From Syntrophus sp. (in: bacteria) (lineage in GTDB: Bacteria > Desulfobacterota > Syntrophia > Syntrophales > UBA8958): a DNA stretch of 57,794 bases. Both the position numbers and the translations under genes were made by a program. The notes below the pieces were generated by a model, which saw nothing but the letters and a program-made list of their open reading frames with translations, made no database searches and was not told where the DNA came from. The stretch spans positions 1 through 57,794 of the forward strand of contig JANXZC010000034.1 in the NCBI GenBank assembly GCA_025355725.1. Reading direction: 5' to 3'. Of this stretch, positions 53,212 through 57,794 are shown one piece after another. Positions within the stretch are counted from its first letter, which is position 1. Every line of letters starts with the position of its first letter.

Positions 53212-53340
53212 TTAGGCAGCGGCCTGCGGGAGAATGTCCTGCTCCTGGCTGTGCCGGGCGATCCCTTTGACAAAGGCGCTGCCGATAACGACCCCGTCGG
53301 CAAGGGCGGCGAATACAGTCCTGGTTGCCGGCCTGAAGGG
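53212..53340 (-). pseudogene. trpA: Remnant of tryptophan synthase alpha chain
   Basis: The minus strand encodes about 42 codons ending at a TAA (53214-53212), reading VFAALADGVVIGSAFVKGIA and then RHSQEQDILPQAAA. The ADGVV-GSA-VK block is the conserved phosphate-binding end of TrpA. Everything upstream of the block, more than 200 residues, is missing. No other trp gene is in the window. This is a decayed gene end, probably left by a deletion. Confidence 0.65.
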
Positions 53341-53369
53341 TTGCGTGTTACATTTTTAGCACCGGTTCG

Positions 53370-53397
53370 TTGACATCTCCTCTGGTTAGTGTATCAT
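53370..53397 (+). promoter_or_regulatory. Orphan sigma70-like promoter
   Basis: TTGACA (53370-53375) and TATCAT (53392-53397) are 16 bases apart on the plus strand. Downstream there is no plus-strand gene before the convergent DUF1385 gene ends at 53568, only about 170 bp without coding potential. It may drive a small RNA or be left from lost sequence. Confidence 0.45.
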
Positions 53398-53567
53398 TTT
53401 TGCAGTAGGAAGTTTTTTATCTCTGCGTTTAAATCGAATCTGACACTTACGAGGAAGGCAGCCATATTGCCTCACCCAAAGTAAAGCCTCTTTCGGCATT
53501 GCATATTTCAATCGACCATCGATAATTCCATCTGATGATCAGTCATAGCTCAATAAACAATGAATGT

Positions 53568-54437
53568 TTAAATAACTTTTTCCATAGCAGCAATCGCCAC
53601 TTCGATTTGATCATCGGTCGGTTGTCGAGTTGTGATCTTCTGTAACATCAATCCCGGCCAGCTTAAAAATTGCACCCATGTCCATTCTTGGTGTTTTCCT
53701 GTGTAGCGTATCACCTCGTATGAAATACCGGCAACCACAGGAAGAAGGAGAAGTTTGTATAAAACGCGGTGGGCAAAATCAGGGCGGCCAAGTAGCGAGA
53801 ATACGAGAATAGAGACAATCATGACCACCAAAATAAAACTCGTTCCGCAACGCGGATGACGTGTCGAATATTTTCGAACGTTTGCAACCGTCAATTCCTG
53901 TCCGTTTTCCCACGCGAATACTGTCTTATGTTCAGCGCCATGATACATGAACACCCGCCGCATGTCTTCCATGAGCAGAGTGGAACCCAAGAAGCAAAGA
54001 AATAGACCGAGACGTATGCAACCTTCAATGATATTCAAGAGAAAAGTACTGGCGATAACGCTTCTTAGTAGAGAAAAGATGTAGGCGGGAATAACAATAA
54101 AAAAGCAAATCGATACGGTAAGACTGATCAACATGGATAGGGGCATTTCCCACCGCCCCGGTTTTTTATCGTTCTCAGTCAGAGCCATCTCAGCAGAAAA
54201 CATAAGGCTTTTCATTCCGATGACCATCATTTCGATAAGCGAAACCGAGCCGCGAATAAACTTGAATCCCAGTAATTTGTAACGTTTGGCAAGAGGAACA
54301 TGATACTTTTCCTGGATGATGATTTCATTATCGGGTCTTCTCACAGCTGAGGCAATTTTGTTTTCGTGGCGCATCATGACGCCTTCAATGAGTGCCTGCC
54401 CACCAGCAATATCATTGGTCCGCTTTTCGTTATTCAT
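53568..54437 (-). CDS. DUF1385 (YqhQ-like) membrane protein
   Basis: A 289-residue DUF1385 protein. The family start is GGQALIEGVMMRHENKIASA, and later YHGAEHKTVFAWEN and STRHPRCGTSFILVVMIVSI give the conserved His/Cys region. About four membrane helices lie at residues 95-235. The function of this widespread family is not known. It is on the same strand as the VTT and TatA genes upstream but 125 bp apart. Confidence 0.9.
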   Translation of the reverse strand: MNNEKRTNDIAGGQALIEGVMMRHENKIASAVRRPDNEIIIQEKYHVPLAKRYKLLGFKFIRGSVSLIEMMVIGMKSLMFSAEMALTENDKKPGRWEMPLSMLISLTVSICFFIVIPAYIFSLLRSVIASTFLLNIIEGCIRLGLFLCFLGSTLLMEDMRRVFMYHGAEHKTVFAWENGQELTVANVRKYSTRHPRCGTSFILVVMIVSILVFSLLGRPDFAHRVLYKLLLLPVVAGISYEVIRYTGKHQEWTWVQFLSWPGLMLQKITTRQPTDDQIEVAIAAMEKVI

Positions 54438-54562
54438 TTTAACATCTCCATATCTTTGCTTGGGTGCGTACTCCGCTATCCCTGCCCTTGTAGATTTGGT
54501 AGGGTGTGTAATGTAAACAACCTTCCATGCCGCAAAGGCCGCTCTTGGGCTCGTGTGTTGCC

Positions 54563-55234
54563 TTATGCAGCTTTTTTCTTTAGTTTTTCAAGCAATTTAT
54601 CTCGATAAAAATAAGCAGCTACGAAAACGATCGAGCTTACTCCGACGAGAATGAATAAAGCGCGATACTGCCCATTGCGGACACAGCTTCCGGTTATAGT
54701 TAGCATCAGTGTTCCGAGTAAACGTCCAACTGTCGAAATGGTCAAGAAATGCCACGTCTTCATATGACTTAAACCCATGATGTAGCAGAGGTAATCTTTT
54801 GGTAAACCAGGGATAAGAAAGAGGAGAAATGAAACGAGAATTCCTCTATGTTCCATAAAATGATCAAATTTTTTTAAGACATCTGACGAAACAACTTTTT
54901 CCACCAAAGGCATGCCGAAGAACCTTGCTATTATAAATGCCAGCCAGGAACCAATTGTAAGACCAATTGTTGAATAAATTGTCCCCAGGATTGGACCATA
55001 AAGATAACCGCCAATGAGGCCCGTCGCTTCCCCAGGTATTGGCGCTGCCACCACCTGCATGATCTGAAGCAAAATGAAGACGATTTCATCATAGGGATGA
55101 AATGAATTAATGAATCCTATGCCTTTTTCTTTATTGACAAAGAATTCATACAAATCATGATGGATGAAAACATAAGTCAACAGAAAGACAATCAGAAATA
55201 AGAAAATGATCCTGAAGGCAAGACGTCTATTCAT
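54563..55234 (-). CDS. VTT-domain (TVP38/DedA-like) membrane protein
   Basis: A 223-residue membrane protein of the VTT/SNARE-associated family. Landmarks are PIPGEATGLIGGYLYGPILG, SWLAFIIARFFGMPLVEK and IPGLPKDYLCYIMGLSHM, the conserved core. About six helices are visible, and related proteins have lipid scramblase or flippase activity. No ribosome site is clear. It begins 18 bp after the TatA stop, so the two are probably in one transcript. Confidence 0.9.
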   Translation of the reverse strand: MNRRLAFRIIFLFLIVFLLTYVFIHHDLYEFFVNKEKGIGFINSFHPYDEIVFILLQIMQVVAAPIPGEATGLIGGYLYGPILGTIYSTIGLTIGSWLAFIIARFFGMPLVEKVVSSDVLKKFDHFMEHRGILVSFLLFLIPGLPKDYLCYIMGLSHMKTWHFLTISTVGRLLGTLMLTITGSCVRNGQYRALFILVGVSSIVFVAAYFYRDKLLEKLKKKAA

Positions 55235-55252
55235 TGAACAGAAATAGGTGTG

Positions 55253-55453
55253 CTATTCTTTTTTATCATTAATTTTCTTCGCTTCTGAAGTATCTTCCTT
55301 CTTATTCTCAGGTTCTTGCATAGCCTTCTGGAATCCTTTGATTGATTTGCCGAGAGTGCTCCCTAAATCTCCAAGCTTCCCCGGTCCGAAAATGACGAGG
55401 ACAATAATCAAAATTACCAGCAAATGCATCGGTTGAAAAAGACCTTGAAACAT
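55253..55453 (-). CDS. tatA: Second TatA/E-type translocase subunit
   Basis: A 66-residue TatA with the helix HLLVILIIVLVIFGPGKLGD and the amphipathic segment STLGKSIKGFQKAMQEPENK. It shares the FGPGKL-DLGS--GK-IK-F pattern with the copy at 298-492 and has a similar Lys/Glu tail ending in KKE. AGGAGG lies ten bases before the ATG. TatB and TatC are again absent nearby. Confidence 0.92.
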   Translation of the reverse strand: MFQGLFQPMHLLVILIIVLVIFGPGKLGDLGSTLGKSIKGFQKAMQEPENKKEDTSEAKKINDKKE

Positions 55454-55728
55454 CTCGCACTACCTCCTGTTCCTTGTGTTTATGGTTTCTTATAGTGCTT
55501 CAAGAGGAAAGTCAATCGAACGGTCACAACAGCTGTCGATGGGAGGACTACATTTCTGTGAATCCCACTTCTTCCTCTGAGTGTAAAGGATTCTTCCCAA
55601 ATATTGGCTCGTAAAATAAGCCTCTGCCAATACGGGAAATGCTTAAATATACCAACTGAGACCGCCATGGATACTAACAATAATCACAGTCACATGAACA
55701 TAACCAGATCTCCAAATGACCAACTCAT

Positions 55729-56229
55729 CTACTTGGAAGAACGCACCGGCAGTGCACGGCCGTTGATGCTGTTCGACTTGGGACTCAAGGCCTGTTCGCC
55801 ATCGAGGAATCGGAGGTAGGCAGCATAGGAGTCGTTAGTTTCAGATGCCCATGGTGCGAAACAGGTAATGTCTATCAACTCCGTTGCTACATGAATGTTA
55901 TTGATAGGATCGCATGCTCCCTGACGGGATTTATTCGCATCATACAGCCCCGCCAGCTCACTCTGTGTCGGCATCCGCCAGTCGGTATAGCCACCCTCAC
56001 GATAATTCTCGCAATAGGACTTAGCGTTCTGCCAGTTAATATCCGAACCGTTGTCCTTTGCCGCCCACATCAGGTTCGTCCGTGTGTCCAGTACTGTCCT
56101 ATTGTCATAGGTGATAAAGCGACCATCCTTGCCAATTTCTCCTGCTGTTGCATACTTCGTTGTAATAAAAGTTCCTGCTAAAATAGCCACCACCATTAAC
56201 ACTACTATCGTTCCTAATGCCCTTTTCAT
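55729..56229 (-). CDS. Exported DUF1566 protein
   Basis: A 166-residue protein with an N-terminal signal peptide (TIVVLMVVAILAGTFITTKY). One DUF1566 domain follows (TNLMWAAKDNGSDINWQNAK, YTDWRMPTQSELAGLYDANK, GRALPVRSSK). This domain is related to FGE-sulfatase/C-type-lectin-like folds and is common in surface proteins of deltaproteobacteria. Three mature Cys (in SYCENY, GACDP and ITCFAPW) may include a disulfide. GGAGGAGG precedes the ATG. The 275-bp gap between it and the TatA gene holds no gene I can support. Confidence 0.88.
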   Translation of the reverse strand: MKRALGTIVVLMVVAILAGTFITTKYATAGEIGKDGRFITYDNRTVLDTRTNLMWAAKDNGSDINWQNAKSYCENYREGGYTDWRMPTQSELAGLYDANKSRQGACDPINNIHVATELIDITCFAPWASETNDSYAAYLRFLDGEQALSPKSNSINGRALPVRSSK

Positions 56230-56288
56230 CAGTTTGTACCTCCTCCAAGGTTTAACTTGGTTTCTGTTTCATAATTGATTACGCCAAA

Positions 56289-56462
56289 TTATGTTCTTGA
56301 GTCTAGGTTCGGGTAGATTAGCCCTGCTTGCAAGGCGATAAATTTGCTAATCTCCGCCAATCCCTTGTACGCGACTTCAACGTCACAATTTTCTTCTGTC
56401 AAGCACATGTCCAGTGATTCCCGGATGGAATCGTCATCTCCAATAATCAGGATATTCGCCAC
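56289..56462 (-). pseudogene. Truncated receiver-domain response regulator
   Basis: A 57-codon frame from a GTG at 56462 to a TAA at 56289-56291. It starts ANILIIGDDDSIRESLDMCL and is closely similar to the regulator at 515-874. The first acidic-pocket Asp is Gly here (IIGDDD), and similarity stops after about residue 47, before the phosphoacceptor Asp. It therefore cannot act as a receiver. AAGGAG precedes the GTG. It lies in the 357-bp gap between the DUF1566 gene and a small exported gene. Confidence 0.75.
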
Positions 56463-56586
56463 GGTCTCCTTGACTTCTTTTGAAAAATATTTCAGCCTCC
56501 GCTTATGATAGAACCCTCCTCCCGATCTTGATCAGCGGAATCGGAAGGAGGGTAGTCAAGGAGGGACCTTGACAACTTTAACTACT

Positions 56587-56796
56587 CTATTTGTTAATTT
56601 CCGTGTTTTTCACTTCCTCCTGAGGAGCTGGGGCCGATGGAGGTGCTTGCTGATCGGTACTCTGATCGGTGGGTGCGACTATCTTCTGCTGCTCCGGAGG
56701 TGATGTCTGAGGTTCATCGGCATAGGACAGCAAGGGGGCGGCACCAAAGAGGGCCGCCATAAAAGCGGCAAACACTATTTTCTTCATTTTTTTCAT
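56587..56796 (-). CDS. Small exported Pro/Gln-rich protein
   Basis: A 69-residue protein with a signal peptide (VFAAFMAALFGAAPLLSYAD) and a short disordered mature part rich in Pro, Gln and Ser (TSPPEQQKIVAPTDQSTDQQ). AAAGGAGA precedes the first ATG by about nine bases. No family recognised. The clear leader and ribosome site support a real gene. Confidence 0.7.
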   Translation of the reverse strand: MKKMKKIVFAAFMAALFGAAPLLSYADEPQTSPPEQQKIVAPTDQSTDQQAPPSAPAPQEEVKNTEINK

Positions 56797-57063
56797 GGGA
56801 ATTATCTCCTTTAAGAAAGTTTCATTTTTTTAATTGAGCAATCTGGCCTTTTGTTCGTTAATTTCGTCACGAAGACCAAAAGGGCATAAGATACAAACAG
56901 AATCATCATCGCGGATTCATCCATGGCAGTTTACCTCATTTGTTGCCAAGTCAGGGACCCATTGACAAAACCACTAATCTTGCCGAAGGCGTTTTCTCAA
57001 AACCGGTCTATGATGGCCGATACAATAACTTCTTAAGAGGTTACGAAAAGGTAAAGGAACAAA

Positions 57064-57399
57064 CTATAGAGATGAAACTGGGGGTGCCCGGTCTGGTTGG
57101 AAAAAAATTGCAGGTGTGTCAGGAATCAAAAGCCCCATCTCCTGATCAAGATAGGTCTTGATAACGAGATGGGGCAGATAATATTTATTACCATTTTTCG
57201 GGACAAGGTTAGGTGCCTTCCAGGTATGATGTTTGGAATCTCCCGAATCATCATTGTTCAATGATTGGATAAGGGTGGGGTTTGTTTTATAGAATATATT
57301 CTGCGCCACGAGGTCGTCCACCGTTACCGCTGCCACGATAAAGAACAACAGCAATATCTTCAAAACATGGGGTACGACCTGCTTACGCAGCCAAAACAT
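57064..57399 (-). CDS. Hypothetical exported protein
   Basis: A 111-residue protein starting MFWLRKQVVPHVLKILLLFF, with one hydrophobic segment likely to be a signal peptide (ILLLFFIVAAVTVDDLVAQ). The mature part is polar and contains WKAPNLVPKNGNKYYLPHLV. GAGAGG lies upstream of the ATG at 57399; a longer frame to 57474 starts in non-leader sequence. No family recognised. Confidence 0.55.
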   Translation of the reverse strand: MFWLRKQVVPHVLKILLLFFIVAAVTVDDLVAQNIFYKTNPTLIQSLNNDDSGDSKHHTWKAPNLVPKNGNKYYLPHLVIKTYLDQEMGLLIPDTPAIFFQPDRAPPVSSL

Positions 57400-57599
57400 C
57401 GTTAACCTACCTCTCTGAGTATTGATCGGCATTATATAGAACCATTTCCGGAAAAACAAGGTCTTCTTTTGCAACGGGAATGGATGGAAATCGTGAAAAT
57501 AATAAACAACAGGAAAATTTGCATCTACCTTACTCGCAGGTCGGAGTTCGTTCTGAATTATCTTTTTTTACGTTCGACATACGAAATAAAGCATTAAGT

Positions 57600-57629
57600 C
57601 TTAACCGAACTCAGTAATGTCCGGTTAAG
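57600..57629 (-). terminator. Hairpin at the end of the right-edge reading frame
   Basis: CTTAACCG (57600-57607) and CGGTTAAG (57622-57629) are perfect 8-bp arms. On the minus strand the hairpin begins at the stop codon of the partial gene at the window edge, and T-rich sequence follows later. It may end that transcript; the T-run is poor. Confidence 0.4.
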
Positions 57630-57794
57630 TAATTGCATATGAGTTTTGTGAACCAGGCGGCTGATATAACCATACGCTGGTATCGTTGACAATATCAGCG
57701 AGGCTCCTTTCGTTACGGATTTTGATACAGATTTCCCTTAGCCGCTTGACGGAAACATGTTCCTGATATTCATCATGGCAATAGATAGCCAAGA
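57625..57794 (-). CDS. C-terminal end of an unrecognised protein, cut by the window edge
   Basis: The minus strand is open from the window edge to a TAA at 57627-57625, giving 55 residues that include YCHDEYQEHVSVKRLREICI and VNDTSVWLYQPPG. The sequence looks protein-like with a charged helix (KRLREICIKIRNERSLADIV), but I cannot name a family. The start lies outside the window. Confidence 0.4.
   Translation of the reverse strand, partial: LAIYCHDEYQEHVSVKRLREICIKIRNERSLADIVNDTSVWLYQPPGSQNSYAIT

Noticed and set aside
56940..57161. 73-codon plus-strand frame starting with TTG
   Set aside because: Weak start, no leader or motif, and it overlaps the minus-strand exported protein that has a signal peptide.

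Overview
The window looks like chromosomal DNA from a Gram-negative anaerobe, most plausibly a deltaproteobacterium (Desulfobacterota, Syntrophales-like). The inference rests on gene content: outer-membrane lipid-transport and RND systems, acyl-CoA transferases, an acetate kinase/phosphotransacylase fusion, a NIL-domain ferredoxin, several radical SAM enzymes, class III polyhydroxyalkanoate (PHA) genes and C-terminal Cys-pair PAS proteins. There is no rRNA or other decisive taxonomic marker, so this is not certain.

Layout. 1-1300: a gene end running in from outside, then a TatA-like protein and a single-domain response regulator. 1424-6888: acyl-CoA metabolism, with a CoA-transferase/GNAT fusion, an MFS transporter carrying one frameshift, and a propionate-type CoA-transferase. 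7074-8201: a VWA-OmpA lipoprotein, then terminators and a 121-bp inverted-repeat element. 8489-23234: nine co-directional minus-strand genes with gaps of at most about 53 bp. In transcription order they are RND adaptor, RND pump, outer-membrane channel, a cNMP-fold/acetate kinase/PduL fusion, a DUF3141 PHA-synthase-like protein, MlaE, MlaF, MlaD and a PqiC-type lipoprotein. A good sigma70-like promoter precedes the first gene. 23409-28324: an AI-2E family permease and a second MCE lipid system in which PqiA is split into two genes (PqiA-PqiA-PqiB-PqiC). 28366-34278: Fic protein, M50 protease, a B12-type radical SAM enzyme, an EF-hand protein and small secreted proteins. 34322-38286: housekeeping run mtaB-rnc-radical SAM-era.

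38430-47610 is centred on PHA granules: PhaR regulator, two tandem phasins, a divergent PHA-synthase-like protein with a PhaE-like partner, an (R)-hydratase, a GAF protein, and a canonical class III PhaC/PhaE pair with its own promoter. Together with the DUF3141 protein, the window holds three alpha/beta hydrolases with a PhaC-style Cys nucleophile box. 47765-53082: DUF1015, a tRNA/rRNA-type methyltransferase, a DciA-like protein, a degenerate MoaE, a macro-domain protein and a three-PAS sensor. 53083-57794 is less dense: a tryptophan synthase alpha remnant, an orphan promoter, DUF1385, VTT-domain protein, a second TatA, DUF1566, a truncated copy of the response regulator seen at the left end, and small secreted proteins.

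The genes suggest a cell that moves acyl groups between CoA, acyl-phosphate and PHA. CoA-transferases, the AckA-PduL fusion and PhaJ/PhaC/PhaE supply the chemistry, and two MCE systems plus an RND pump maintain the envelope. The strongest candidates for something new are the three-domain acetate kinase fusion next to the DUF3141 protein inside a mixed RND/Mla operon, and the PHA locus with two different synthase pairs and a shared operator-like motif.
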